Shown here one piece after another: positions 8,173-17,305 of a stretch of DNA of 64,000 nucleotides. Made by a program: the position numbers and the translations under genes. The notes below the pieces were generated by a model, which saw nothing but the letters and a program-made list of their open reading frames with translations, did not search any database and had not been told where the DNA came from. Numbering within the stretch: the stretch's first letter is position 1; the number at the start of each line of letters is the position of its first letter. Origin of the DNA: Paraburkholderia podalyriae (GTDB lineage Bacteria; Pseudomonadota; Gammaproteobacteria; Burkholderiales; Burkholderiaceae); the NCBI RefSeq assembly GCF_014397785.1, contig NZ_VZQQ01000017.1, forward strand, positions 62,001 to 126,000, given 5' to 3'.

Positions 8173-9507
8173 TCAGCCGCGTTCGTGGTTGTTCTGCCGC
8201 ATCCGGTATTCGGCGCTGCGTGCGTGCGCTTGCAGACCTTCGCCGTATGCGAGTTCCGCGGCGATCTCGCCGAGCGTCTGCGCACCGTCCGCGCTAACCT
8301 CGATCAGGCTCGAACGCTTGAAGAAATCATAGACGCCGAGCGGTGACGAAAACCGTGCGGTACGCGACGTCGGCAGCACGTGGTTCGGGCCCGCGCAGTA
8401 GTCGCCGAGACTCTCGCTCGTGTAACGGCCAAGGAAGATCGCGCCTGCGTGACGGATCTGCTGCGCCCACTGATGCGGCTCCAGCGCCGAGATTTCGACG
8501 TGCTCCGGCGCGATGTCGTTGGCGATCGCGCAGGCCTCGGCCATGTCGCGCACCTTGATCAGCGCGCCGCGGTTTTCGAGCGATGTACGGATCACTTCGT
8601 GGCGCGGCATGGCGGGCAGCAGTTCGTCGATCGCTTCGCGCACGCGCGCGATGAACGCGTCGTCCGGGCACAGCAGGATCGACTGCGCGAGCTCGTCGTG
8701 CTCGGCTTGCGAGAACAGGTCCATCGCGACCCAGCGCGGATCGGTCGTGCCGTCGCACAGCACGAGGATTTCCGACGGCCCGGCGATCATGTCGATGCCG
8801 ACCGTGCCGAACACGCGCCGCTTCGCCGACGCGACATACGCGTTGCCAGGGCCGCAGATCTTGTCGACCGCGGGGATGGTCTGCGTGCCGTACGCGAGCG
8901 CGCCCACCGCCTGCGCGCCGCCGATCGTGAATACACGATCGACGCCGCCCAGCAGAGCCGCCGCGAGCACGAGCGGATTCTTCACGCCGTCCGGCGTCGG
9001 TACCACCATCACGATTTCGCGCACGCCGGCCACGCGCGCCGGAATCGCGTTCATCAGCACCGACGACGGATACGCGGCCTTGCCACCCGGCACATAGATC
9101 CCCGCGCGATCGAGCGGCGTGACCTTCTGGCCGAGCACGGTGCCATCGGCCTCGGTGTACTGCCAGCTATGGCTGCCGCACTCGATCTTCTGCTTCTCGT
9201 GATAGCCGCGCACACGCGCCGCCGCCGCTTCGAGCGCCGCACGCCGCTTCGGCTCGAGACTTTCGAGCGCAGCCTCGAGCTCCGACATCGGCAGCTCGAG
9301 TTCGGCCACGCTTTTCGCATCGATGCGATCGAAGCGATTCGTGTACTCGAGCACGGCGTCGTCGCCGCGCGCCTTCACGTCGTTCAGAATCTGCGCGACC
9401 GCGCGCTCGATGGCTTCATCTTCGCTCGCCTCGAACGCGAGCACCGCGTGCAGCGACTTGTGGAAGTCGCGAGCGGTGGAATCGAGTTTGCGAATCTTGG
9501 TAGACAT
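8173..9507 (-). CDS. hisD: Histidinol dehydrogenase HisD
   Basis: Zn-dependent NAD enzyme that performs the last two oxidations of histidinol to histidine. It has 444 residues; recognisable blocks are PGGKAAYPSSVLMNAIPARVAG (written here only as a block name near residues 140–160), GGAQAVGALAYGT, the GPGNAYVASAKR stretch and the catalytic HVEIS… region containing IAPEHVE. It lies between hisG (58 bases upstream) and hisC. Confidence 0.97.
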   Translation of the reverse strand: MSTKIRKLDSTARDFHKSLHAVLAFEASEDEAIERAVAQILNDVKARGDDAVLEYTNRFDRIDAKSVAELELPMSELEAALESLEPKRRAALEAAAARVRGYHEKQKIECGSHSWQYTEADGTVLGQKVTPLDRAGIYVPGGKAAYPSSVLMNAIPARVAGVREIVMVVPTPDGVKNPLVLAAALLGGVDRVFTIGGAQAVGALAYGTQTIPAVDKICGPGNAYVASAKRRVFGTVGIDMIAGPSEILVLCDGTTDPRWVAMDLFSQAEHDELAQSILLCPDDAFIARVREAIDELLPAMPRHEVIRTSLENRGALIKVRDMAEACAIANDIAPEHVEISALEPHQWAQQIRHAGAIFLGRYTSESLGDYCAGPNHVLPTSRTARFSSPLGVYDFFKRSSLIEVSADGAQTLGEIAAELAYGEGLQAHARSAEYRMRQNNHERG

Positions 9508-9565
9508 ACGGGTATCCGTTTCGGTAAGGCGCGCTATCAGGGCGACGTCACGTTGCCATCGTCAG

Positions 9566-10267
9566 TCAGGCCGCCGGGGCGCCGGCATTCGACGACGCAT
9601 TGGCAAACGCGTCGAGAATCGGCCGCAACGCGGCGCGTTTGAGCTTCAGCGCTGCCTGGTTCACCACGAGGCGCGACGAAATCTGCATGATCTCCTCCAC
9701 CTCGACGAGATTGTTCGCGCGCAGCGTATTGCCCGAGCTGACCAGGTCGACGATCGCGTCGGCGAGGCCGACCAGCGGCGCGAGTTCCATCGAACCGTAC
9801 AGCTTGATCAGATCGACGTGAACGCCCTTGGCGGCAAAATGCTCACGTGCGGTTTCAACGTACTTGGTCGCGACACGCAGACGCGCGCCCTGGCGCACCG
9901 CGTTCGCATAATCGAAACCCGCCGCGACCGCGACCGACATCCGGCAACGCGCGATGTCGAGGTCGACCGGCTGATACAGGCCGCCGCCGCCATGCTCGAG
10001 CAGCACGTCTTTGCCGGCCACACCGAAGTCGGCCGCGCCGTACTCCACATAGGTCGGCACGTCGGTTGCGCGCACGATGATCACGCGCAGGTTCGGGTCG
10101 GTGGTCGGCAGGATCAGCTTGCGCGAGCTCTCCGGATCTTCCGCCACCTCGATGCCGGCCGCCGCGAGCAGAGGCAGCGTTTCCTCGAAGATACGCCCTT
10201 TCGACAACGCGAGCGTGAGCGGCGCGCGCACCGCCGGCGACGACGACGTTTGCGGCATCGAGCTCAT
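9566..10267 (-). CDS. hisG: ATP phosphoribosyltransferase, short-form catalytic subunit HisG
   Basis: Catalyses the first step, ATP + PRPP to phosphoribosyl-ATP. At 233 residues it is the short form (HisG_S), which lacks the C-terminal ACT-like histidine-sensing domain; in characterised organisms this form needs HisZ as regulatory partner. No hisZ is present in the window. LALSKGRIFEETLPLL near residue 18 and the PRPP loop ELAPLVGLADAIVDLVSSG are visible. Its ATG overlaps the murA stop (ATGA), so translation is coupled to a cell-wall gene. Confidence 0.96.
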   Translation of the reverse strand: MSSMPQTSSSPAVRAPLTLALSKGRIFEETLPLLAAAGIEVAEDPESSRKLILPTTDPNLRVIIVRATDVPTYVEYGAADFGVAGKDVLLEHGGGGLYQPVDLDIARCRMSVAVAAGFDYANAVRQGARLRVATKYVETAREHFAAKGVHVDLIKLYGSMELAPLVGLADAIVDLVSSGNTLRANNLVEVEEIMQISSRLVVNQAALKLKRAALRPILDAFANASSNAGAPAA

Positions 10268-11526
10268 GCCTCGCTCCCGGAAACGCGACGCACCTTCGCG
10301 CCGATCGCGTTGAGCTTCGCTTCCATGCGATCGTAGCCACGATCGAGGTGATAGATCCGGTCGATCAGCGTCTCACCCTCGGCGCGCAGCGCGGCAATCA
10401 CGAGACTCGCGGACGCGCGCAGATCGGTGGCCATCACCTTCGCGCCGGACAGTTTCTCGACGCCGGTTACGAGCGCCGTGTTGCCGTCGATCGTGATGCT
10501 CGCGCCGAGACGGTTCAGCTCCTGGACGTGCATGAAACGGTTTTCGAAGATCGTCTCCACGACTTGCGACGTACCGTCCGCGATCGTGTTGAGCGCCATG
10601 AACTGCGCCTGCATGTCGGTCGGAAACGCCGGGTATTCGGAGGTGCGGAACGTGACCGCGCTAGGGCGCTTGTCCATGCGCACGCGCATCCAGTCGTCGC
10701 CTTCCTCGACCGTGACGCCCGCTTCGCGCAACTTTTCGGTGACGGCTTCGAGCAGCAGCGGACGCATCTTGCGCAGCGTGACGTCGCCGCCGGCTGCCGC
10801 GACCGCGCACAGGAAAGTGCCCGCTTCGATGCGGTCCGGAATCACCGTGTGCTTCGCACCGTGCAGCTTGTCGACCCCATGGATCACCAGACGGTCGGTG
10901 CCGATGCCTTCGATCTTCGCGCCCATCGCGACGAGCAGATGCGCGAGGTCGACCACTTCGGGTTCGCGCGCGGCGTTCTCGATGACCGTTTCGCCATCGG
11001 CGAGCACCGCCGCCATCAGCAGGTTCTCTGTGCCGGTCACGGTGATCATGTCGGTGACGATGCGCGCGCCCTTCAGACGCTTCGCGCGCGCTTCGATGAA
11101 GCCGTGCTCGATCGTGATCTCGGCGCCCATCGCCTGCAGACCCTTGATGTGCTGATCGACCGGACGCGCGCCGATCGCGCAGCCGCCCGGCAGCGACACG
11201 CGCGCATGACCGAAGCGCGCGACGAGCGGACCGAGCACGAGGATCGACGCGCGCATCGTCTTCACCATCTCGTACGGCGCGACGAGGTTGTCGACCTTCG
11301 ACGCGTCGAGCGCGACGCGCCCTTCGCCCGCTTCGATCCGCACGCCCATCTGGCCGAGCAGCTTGAGCATCGTGCGCACGTCCTGCAGATCGGGCACGTT
11401 CTCCAGATGCACCGGATCGGCGCTCAGCAGACCCGCGCACAGGATCGGCAATGCCGCGTTTTTCGCACCCGAGACGACAACTTCACCGGAGAGCGGGTAG
11501 CCACCTTCAATGATGAGTTTATCCAT
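10264..11526 (-). CDS. murA: UDP-N-acetylglucosamine 1-carboxyvinyltransferase MurA
   Basis: Transfers enolpyruvate from PEP to UDP-GlcNAc, the first committed step of peptidoglycan synthesis. The protein has 420 residues beginning MDKLIIEGG, with the catalytic cysteine in LPGGCAIGARPVD, the fosfomycin-reactive residue. The KNAALPI block near residue 22 and RASASLV near the C-terminus are also typical. The start at 11526 was preferred to a 33-residue hydrophilic extension. Placement next to ibaG resembles the E. coli mla–ibaG–murA arrangement. Confidence 0.97.
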   Translation of the reverse strand: MDKLIIEGGYPLSGEVVVSGAKNAALPILCAGLLSADPVHLENVPDLQDVRTMLKLLGQMGVRIEAGEGRVALDASKVDNLVAPYEMVKTMRASILVLGPLVARFGHARVSLPGGCAIGARPVDQHIKGLQAMGAEITIEHGFIEARAKRLKGARIVTDMITVTGTENLLMAAVLADGETVIENAAREPEVVDLAHLLVAMGAKIEGIGTDRLVIHGVDKLHGAKHTVIPDRIEAGTFLCAVAAAGGDVTLRKMRPLLLEAVTEKLREAGVTVEEGDDWMRVRMDKRPSAVTFRTSEYPAFPTDMQAQFMALNTIADGTSQVVETIFENRFMHVQELNRLGASITIDGNTALVTGVEKLSGAKVMATDLRASASLVIAALRAEGETLIDRIYHLDRGYDRMEAKLNAIGAKVRRVSGSEA

Positions 11527-11637
11527 GCCTGTCGGTTCCTGATCGGCCCGGTTCGCGTCCGGACCTGCCTTGTCTGTGTTCGGCGCGCCGCTAGCGGTGT
11601 CGCGCCCTTCCTGAGTAATTCGCACTAAATTTCCAGA

Positions 11638-11877
11638 TTACGCGTTCTGCCATTCGGCGGGCGTCAGCGTCTTCATGCTGAGCGCGTGGATTTCTTCGCG
11701 CATGCGGTCGCCGAGCGCCGCATACACGAGTTGGTGACGCTGGATCAGGCGCTTGCCTTCGAAGTTCGGCGAGACGATCGTCGCAAAGAAATGCTGACCG
11801 TCGCCTTCGACTTCAAGATGCTCGCACGCGAGTCCAGCTGAAATGTACTGTTTGACCTGTTCGGGAGTCGGCAACAT
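11638..11877 (-). CDS. ibaG: BolA/IbaG-family protein
   Basis: Small 79-residue BolA-fold protein, one of the family that binds monothiol glutaredoxin Fe–S complexes. The typical C-terminal helix-turn region QRHQLVYAALGDRMREEIHALSMKT contains the conserved His used in cluster binding (position around 48). The location immediately upstream of murA makes IbaG (YrbA) more likely than BolA itself. ORF ends 15 bases before the ABC permease stop codon region and is co-directional with it. Confidence 0.88.
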   Translation of the reverse strand: MLPTPEQVKQYISAGLACEHLEVEGDGQHFFATIVSPNFEGKRLIQRHQLVYAALGDRMREEIHALSMKTLTPAEWQNA

Positions 11878-11892
11878 GAGAGAAGCTCCTCG

Positions 11893-12657
11893 TCAGTGGC
11901 GCAGCTTGTAGCCGGTAGCGAGCATGCGCATCGCCACGACGGCCAGCACCACGAAGAAACCGGCGACGATCGCGAGGCTCACCAGCGGGTCGATATCCGA
12001 CACGCCGAAAAAGCCATAGCGAAAGCCGTCGATCATGTAGAAAAACGGATTGAGCCGCGATACTTCTCGCCACACCGGCGGCAGCGTATGCGTCGAGTAG
12101 AACACGCCCGACAGGAACGTGAGCGGCATGATCAGAAAATTCTGGAACGCAGCGAGCTGGTCGAACTTCTCGGCCCAGATGCCGGCGATCAGACCCAGCG
12201 TGCCGAGGATCGCCGCGCCGAACATCGCGAAGACGATGATGTAGAGCGGCGCGGTGAACGCGAGCGGCACGAACCAGATGGTCACGATGAACACGCCGAA
12301 GCCGACACAAAGGCCGCGCGCCATGGCCGCGAGGACGTAGGCCGCGAACATCTCGTAGTGCGACAGCGGCGGCAGCAGCACGAACACGAGGTTGCCGGTG
12401 ATCTTCGATTGAATCAGCGAAGAAGAACTATTCGCGAACGCGTTCTGCAGCACGCTCATCATCACGAGGCCCGGAATCAGGAAACTCGTGTATTCGACGC
12501 CCGGATAGACCTGCACGTGGCCGCGCAGCGCGTGGCCGAAGATGGTCAGGTAAAGCAGCGCGGTGATGACCGGCGCGAGTACGGTCTGGAACGACACCTT
12601 CCAGAAGCGCAGCAGTTCTTTATAGAACAGCGTGCCAAATCCACTGTAGCCGCTCAT
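11893..12657 (-). CDS. ABC-2 type transporter permease (YadH-like)
   Basis: Membrane subunit of a two-gene ABC exporter, 254 residues with six hydrophobic segments and the ABC-2 pattern MPLTFLSGVFYSTHTLPP…NPFFYMIDGFRYG before the last helix. It resembles YadH of E. coli and NodJ-type permeases. Its ATG (12657) overlaps the ATPase stop by four bases. The exported substrate is unknown. In E. coli, ibaG directly follows mlaB; here this exporter pair stands between mlaB and ibaG. Confidence 0.9.
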   Translation of the reverse strand: MSGYSGFGTLFYKELLRFWKVSFQTVLAPVITALLYLTIFGHALRGHVQVYPGVEYTSFLIPGLVMMSVLQNAFANSSSSLIQSKITGNLVFVLLPPLSHYEMFAAYVLAAMARGLCVGFGVFIVTIWFVPLAFTAPLYIIVFAMFGAAILGTLGLIAGIWAEKFDQLAAFQNFLIMPLTFLSGVFYSTHTLPPVWREVSRLNPFFYMIDGFRYGFFGVSDIDPLVSLAIVAGFFVVLAVVAMRMLATGYKLRH

Positions 12658-13586
12658 GCAAGCCCCTCGATCACTTCCGGACCGTTCATCACCTGAACGA
12701 ATACGTCTTCGAGGTCGGCCTTGCGGACCTCGATTTCTTCGAATGTACAACCGGCCGCGCGGCATTGCGCGAGGATACGCTCGACGTCGTCGTAGCTCGT
12801 CAGGCGCAGCAGATGCTGTCTGCCATTGCCGTTGCTCGCGCCGCTTTCCGCCTCGAGCGGACGCAGCTCGGCAGGTAGCACACCCTGCGCGAACCGCACG
12901 AACAGCTGCATGCCGGCGAAACGCTGCAGCAGCGTGCTGGTGCGATCGAGCGCAACGACCTCGCCACGGCGCAGCATCGCGATGCGGTCGCACAGCGATT
13001 CGGCCTCTTCCAGGTAGTGCGTCGTCAGCACGATCGTGTGGCCTTCGCGATTCAGGCGCGAGATGAACTTCCACAGCGTCTGGCGCAGCTCGACGTCGAC
13101 ACCGGCGGTCGGTTCGTCGAGCACGATCACCGGGGGACGGTGCACGAGCGCCTGCGCGACCAGCACGCGACGCTTCATGCCGCCCGACAGCGCTCGCATG
13201 TTGGCATCCGCTTTTTCGGTGAGATCGAGATTGGCCATGATCTCGTCGATCCACGCGTCGTTGTTGCGCAGCCCGTAGTAGCCCGACTGGATGCGCAAGG
13301 TTTCGCGCACAGTGAAGAACGGATCGAACACCAGCTCCTGCGGCACCACGCCGAGCGCGCGGCGCGCGTTGCGGAAATCGTCGACGACGTCATGACCGCG
13401 CACCGCGATGCTGCCTTCGTCGGCGCGCGCGAGACCCGCGAGAATGCTGATCAGCGTCGTCTTGCCCGCGCCGTTCGGACCAAGCAGTCCGAAGAACTCG
13501 CCTTCTTCGACCGTGAGGCTGACGCCCTTGAGCGCCTGCAAATCCTTGTAGCGCTTCTTGACGTTACGAATTTCTATGGCTGACAT
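12654..13586 (-). CDS. ABC transporter ATP-binding protein (YadG-like)
   Basis: Cytoplasmic ATPase of the exporter, 310 residues. Walker A is GPNGAGKTT near residue 37, the signature LSGGMKRR, and Walker B VIVLDEPTAGVD followed by the His switch of TTHYLEEAE. After the ~220-residue ATPase core is a ~90-residue C-terminal extension ending VFVQVMNGPEVIEG, usual in the CcmA/NodI/YadG subfamily. Two-gene operon with the permease (4-base overlap). The subfamily includes drug, polysaccharide and lipid exporters; the sequence does not decide. Confidence 0.92.
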   Translation of the reverse strand: MSAIEIRNVKKRYKDLQALKGVSLTVEEGEFFGLLGPNGAGKTTLISILAGLARADEGSIAVRGHDVVDDFRNARRALGVVPQELVFDPFFTVRETLRIQSGYYGLRNNDAWIDEIMANLDLTEKADANMRALSGGMKRRVLVAQALVHRPPVIVLDEPTAGVDVELRQTLWKFISRLNREGHTIVLTTHYLEEAESLCDRIAMLRRGEVVALDRTSTLLQRFAGMQLFVRFAQGVLPAELRPLEAESGASNGNGRQHLLRLTSYDDVERILAQCRAAGCTFEEIEVRKADLEDVFVQVMNGPEVIEGLA

Positions 13587-13712
13587 GACTATGGGCCGCG
13601 TGCGTCGCGGCGCCTCAAGTAGCCCCGATGGAGCCTGGGGACGAGCAAATGCTGGAAGAAACGGAACCGGGGCCGATTAGGGGGCCAGTTCAACGCCCCA
13701 AAAAAACGTTTG

Positions 13713-13718
13713 ATTATA
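13713..13718 (-). promoter_or_regulatory. Candidate -10 box for the YadGH-like exporter
   Basis: TATAAT on the minus strand, 127 bases upstream of the ATPase ATG, within an AT-rich island in a GC-rich gap. The -35 region is not convincing, so this is only a candidate. The same CCCTATAAT string occurs upstream of mlaF. Confidence 0.3.
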
Positions 13719-13776
13719 GGGCAAAAACTGGCACCCCCGGCTTGGCCGAAAGGAGGGAGACGACGCTAGAGGAGCG

Positions 13777-14097
13777 TCAATGTCGTGCTGACGCAACCAT
13801 GCCGGAGGCGACTGCAGAGAGAAGTGTATCGACGCCGTAGGCCTGCGCGAGACTGGCGAGACCAGCCGGAAGATTAACGATTTCGAACTTGCCGCCACGC
13901 GCCGCCGCGGCCCGCACCCACGCGAGCAGTACGGCGAGCGCCGACGAATCGAATTGCGTGAGCGGCGCACAGTCGACGCCGCCCGCGCCCGCCGCGATGC
14001 GTTGCAGACCCGCCGCGAGCGTGGCCTTCGCGCTCTCGTGGGTCAGCGTCGCGCCGCTGTCGAAGCGGTTCGCGACCGCGTTCAGCACGTCGTTCAC
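13777..14097 (-). CDS. mlaB: STAS-domain protein MlaB
   Basis: Cytoplasmic STAS subunit of the MlaFEDB phospholipid transporter, 106 residues. The STAS core reads DCAPLTQFDSSALAVLLAW, with the Ser/Thr-containing loop at the helix start, and ends with LASLAQAYGVDTLL. The GTG at 14097 overlaps the mlaC stop codon (GTGA), which decides the start and suggests translational coupling. Last gene of the mla operon. Confidence 0.9.
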   Translation of the reverse strand: MNDVLNAVANRFDSGATLTHESAKATLAAGLQRIAAGAGGVDCAPLTQFDSSALAVLLAWVRAAAARGGKFEIVNLPAGLASLAQAYGVDTLLSAVASGMVASARH

Positions 14098-14726
14098 GAC
14101 TGTTTGCCCGCGGCGAGCTGCTGATTGCGCTGCGTGAGGAACTGGATAAGTCCGTCCACGCCCTTCTGCTGGATCTGCTCGTTGAACTGCTGCTGATACG
14201 CCTGGATCAGCCACGCGCCGAGGACGTTGATGTCATACACGCGCCAGCCTTGCGGCGTCTTGTACAGGCGGTAGTCGAGTTCGATCGGCTGGCCGTTGTT
14301 CATCACGACCGAGCGCACCACCGTGTCGGTGTCGTCCGGGTTCATGCGGAACGGCTTGTACTGGATCTGCTGGTCGCGCACCTGCGCGAGCGCGCCCGAG
14401 TACGTGCGGATCAGCAGCATCTTGAACTGTTCGACCACCTGGTTCTGCTGCTCGGGCGTCGCGGTGCGCCAGTTGCGGCCCATCGCGAGCTGCGTGGTGC
14501 GGCGGAAATCGGTGTACGGCAGGATCTTTTCATTGACGAGCGCCGTGATGTGCGTGATGTCGCCCTGCTGGATCGACTTGTCGCCGCGAATCGCGTCGAT
14601 TACCTGCTGGGTGACGGTCTTGATCAGCGCGTCGGGCGAGTTGGTGTCGACGGTTTGCGCCGAAGCACCGGCGCTGACGAACGAAAACAACGCGGCAAAC
14701 AACGGAATCAGGAAGAATTTTTTCAT
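14094..14726 (-). CDS. mlaC: Periplasmic phospholipid-binding protein MlaC
   Basis: Soluble carrier that shuttles phospholipid between MlaA at the outer membrane and MlaD at the inner membrane. The product has 210 residues with a signal peptide (MKKFFLIPLFAALFSFVSAGASA, cleavage probably after residue 23 at ASA). MlaC-typical features are VNEKILPYTDFRRTTQLAMG and the final YRLYKTPQGWRVYDINVLG block. It lies between mlaA and mlaB. Confidence 0.95.
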   Translation of the reverse strand: MKKFFLIPLFAALFSFVSAGASAQTVDTNSPDALIKTVTQQVIDAIRGDKSIQQGDITHITALVNEKILPYTDFRRTTQLAMGRNWRTATPEQQNQVVEQFKMLLIRTYSGALAQVRDQQIQYKPFRMNPDDTDTVVRSVVMNNGQPIELDYRLYKTPQGWRVYDINVLGAWLIQAYQQQFNEQIQQKGVDGLIQFLTQRNQQLAAGKQS

Positions 14727-14840
14727 ATCGAGCTTTGCCTCAAAAATAGTGCAACGGTTTGAACCGACCTTATCACGCGAGTTCGACGGCGATCCATGCG
14801 CAAACTGCGAGAGTCGTATCGATCTGTTACGGCTGCACGT

Positions 14841-15899
14841 TCAATGCAATCTTAAGGACGGAAAGTTGAAGCGCGTGGGCGGCACAAACTGACCGGCCGG
14901 AATCTGGGTTTCGGGGCTGCCGTTCAGGTCGAGCGGCGGTGCTGCGGTGCCCGACGCGGCCTCGGGTGCCGACGCGCCCTGTGGCGTGGCCACGGCCGCG
15001 CCGGATGCAGGAACCGCCTTGGCCGCAGCACCCTGCGTACCCGCGGCGGCGCCTGCCGCGCCGGTTACGGCGCCGGCCGGCGCGCCTGCCGCACCCGTAG
15101 CCGCGCCCGTCGCGGCACCCGTGTCGCCTTCCTCGTACTTCGGCAGCGGCGCTTCCTCGTCATAGCTCGGAAGTTCCTGCGGACGCCGGCGGTTATCCGA
15201 CAACAGATACTGACGGCGCTGCAGATACGCATTCCGCACGAACGAGTATTTGTCGAGCGCCGCGGCTTCCAGCAGGTTGCTCGCGCCGAGCAGATTCGCG
15301 CGCGTGTTGACGATGTTCAGGCCATACAGCGCCCAGCTCAGGCCCGACGGACTGATGTAGCTGACCGGGTTCACGTAGTAATTGCCGATCGAGCCGACCG
15401 CGTCGCGCACCGTACTCGGCCCGAAAAGCGGCAGCACCAGGTAGGGTCCTGCTGGCACGCCGTAGTGACCGAGCGTCAGGCCGAGGTCGTTGTCGTGCTT
15501 CGGCAGCTTCGCGAGCGTCGCGACGTCGAACAGACCGCCGACGCCGAACAGCGTGTTGATCACGATCCGCATGACGTCGGACACGCCGTCCGCGATGCGC
15601 AGTTGCAGCAGGTTGTTCGCCGCGATGTAGACGTCGCCGATGTTCGAGAAGAAGTTCGTCACGCTGTCCCGAACCGGCTGCGGCGTGACCCGAACATAGC
15701 CCTGCGCAACCGGCTTCAGTGCGTACTGGTCGATCTTGTCGTTGACGGTGAAGATCGTGCGGTTCAGCCCTTCGAACGGGTCGCCCTTGGTAGGCGTCTG
15801 CACGGTCGTGCAACCGGCGAGCAGCGCAGCCGCCACGGCGACCTTGCCGAACTGTAGGACGCGCGCGCCGCTGCGCGGGGTCTGCAGTGTCGTCTGCAT
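14841..15899 (-). CDS. mlaA: Outer-membrane lipoprotein MlaA (VacJ family)
   Basis: Removes mislocalised phospholipids from the outer leaflet and passes them to MlaC. The product has 352 residues with lipobox LLAGC (Cys30). The VacJ core contains DPFEGLNRTIFTVND near residue 40, then PLFGPSTVRDAVGS and YYVNPVSY. A long Ala/Gly/Pro-rich tail follows after about residue 255, with short repeats of the type GAATGAATGAAG, not present in the shorter enterobacterial protein. Here mlaA is inside the operon, unlike E. coli where it is separate. Confidence 0.94.
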   Translation of the reverse strand: MQTTLQTPRSGARVLQFGKVAVAAALLAGCTTVQTPTKGDPFEGLNRTIFTVNDKIDQYALKPVAQGYVRVTPQPVRDSVTNFFSNIGDVYIAANNLLQLRIADGVSDVMRIVINTLFGVGGLFDVATLAKLPKHDNDLGLTLGHYGVPAGPYLVLPLFGPSTVRDAVGSIGNYYVNPVSYISPSGLSWALYGLNIVNTRANLLGASNLLEAAALDKYSFVRNAYLQRRQYLLSDNRRRPQELPSYDEEAPLPKYEEGDTGAATGAATGAAGAPAGAVTGAAGAAAGTQGAAAKAVPASGAAVATPQGASAPEAASGTAAPPLDLNGSPETQIPAGQFVPPTRFNFPSLRLH

Positions 15900-15918
15900 C
15901 TAGTTCTCCTTGTTGGCC

Positions 15919-16449
15919 TTACTGGGCGGCAGAGCCGGAAGCCGGCGCGCCCGGCGCCGGTGCGGGGGCCGACGCAGCGGGCTTTGCCGCGCCGGAATCC
16001 GCGGCCTTGCTGTACAGGAACTGGCCGATCAGATTTTCCAGCACGATCGCCGATTGCGTCATCGAGATCGTATCGCCCGCCTTGAGCATTTCCGAGTCGC
16101 CGCCCGGCTCGAGTCCGACGTACTGCTCGCCGAGCAGACCCGAGGTCAGGATCTTCGCCGAGGTGTCTCTCGGAAACTGGTATTGCTTGTCGATGTCGAT
16201 CGTGACGAGCGCCTGGTAGGCGTTGCTATCGAAGCCGATCGACGCGACCCGCCCGACCGTCACGCCGGCGCTCTTCACCGGCGCGCGTGGCTTCAGCCCG
16301 CCGATGTTGTCGAACTTCAGCTTGACCGGGTAGGTTGCCTGGAACGACAACGAGCTCATGTTGCCGGCCTTCAGCGCAAGAAACAGCAACGCCACGAAAC
16401 CCAGCACCACGAACAGGCCGACCCAGAAGTCGAGAGCATTCTTTTTCAT
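15919..16449 (-). CDS. mlaD: MCE-domain phospholipid transporter subunit MlaD
   Basis: Inner-membrane-anchored MCE protein forming the hexameric ring of the Mla transporter. The 176-residue product has one N-terminal helix (residues 7–26), then the MCE domain with YPVKLKFDNIGGLKPRAPVKSAGVTVG (block around 40–66) and LLGEQYVGLEPGG. The C-terminal tail is Ala/Pro-rich. Two ATGs lie six bases apart; the second (16449) was chosen because the AGGA box sits at a suitable distance from it and abuts the first. Confidence 0.95.
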   Translation of the reverse strand: MKKNALDFWVGLFVVLGFVALLFLALKAGNMSSLSFQATYPVKLKFDNIGGLKPRAPVKSAGVTVGRVASIGFDSNAYQALVTIDIDKQYQFPRDTSAKILTSGLLGEQYVGLEPGGDSEMLKAGDTISMTQSAIVLENLIGQFLYSKAADSGAAKPAASAPAPAPGAPASGSAAQ

Positions 16450-16537
16450 CGTCATCCTAAAGTGAATCCGCCGCGCCGCCGCCTCCAGCCGTGCGCGGCG
16501 CATGATGCGCCGCCGGCAGCCGGCGCGCTGCGCGGTC

Positions 16538-17305
16538 TTAGCTGAACATCAGTGCGGTCAGCAGGAAATCGAGCCCGAGCACCGCGAGCGACGCGTACAC
16601 GACCGTGCGGGTCGTCGCGCGCGACACGCCTTCCGGCGTCGGCTTCGCCTCGTAGCCCTGAAACAGCGCGATGAAGGTCACCGCGAGGCCGAACACCACA
16701 CTCTTGACGACCCCGGCGCCGACATCGCGCCACACGTCGACGCCGCTTTGCATCTGCGACCAGAACGCGCCGGCATCGACGCCGATCAGCAGCACGCCCA
16801 CCACGTAACCACCGAGGACACCGACCGCGCTGAAGATCGCCGCGAGGATCGGCATCGACACAATGCCCGCCCACAGGCGCGGCGCGATCACGACCTTGAC
16901 CGGATCGACGGCCATCATTTCCATCGCGGTGAGCTGCTCGCCCGCCTTCATCAGGCCGATTTCGGCGGTGAGGGACGTGCCCGCGCGCCCGGCGAACAGC
17001 AGCGCGGTCACGACGGGCCCGAGCTCACGCACGAGCGACAGCGCGACCAGCAGCCCAAGCGCCTGCTCGGAGCCGTAGCGGTTCAGCGTGTAATAGCCCT
17101 GCAGCCCGAGCACGAAACCGACGAACAGCCCCGACACCGCGATGATCACCAGCGAATAATTACCGACGAAGTGGATCTGCTTCGTGACAAGACGCGGGCG
17201 GCGCAGCAGCGGAAAAAATTCGAGCACGAGGCGCAGGAAGAAGCGCGTCGCGTAGCCGGCGTTGCCGAGCCCGGTGATGACCGAGCGACCGATCGCACTG
17301 GTCAT
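16538..17305 (-). CDS. mlaE: Mla transporter permease MlaE
   Basis: Permease of the MlaFEDB complex, 255 residues with five or six hydrophobic segments. The MlaE family signature is seen in VVTALLFAGRAGTSLTAEIGLMK followed by EQLTAMEMMAVDPVK, and GVLGGY in the next helix. ATG at 17305 overlaps the mlaF stop by four bases. The frame extends far upstream but that part is the shadow of mlaF. Confidence 0.96.
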   Translation of the reverse strand: MTSAIGRSVITGLGNAGYATRFFLRLVLEFFPLLRRPRLVTKQIHFVGNYSLVIIAVSGLFVGFVLGLQGYYTLNRYGSEQALGLLVALSLVRELGPVVTALLFAGRAGTSLTAEIGLMKAGEQLTAMEMMAVDPVKVVIAPRLWAGIVSMPILAAIFSAVGVLGGYVVGVLLIGVDAGAFWSQMQSGVDVWRDVGAGVVKSVVFGLAVTFIALFQGYEAKPTPEGVSRATTRTVVYASLAVLGLDFLLTALMFS

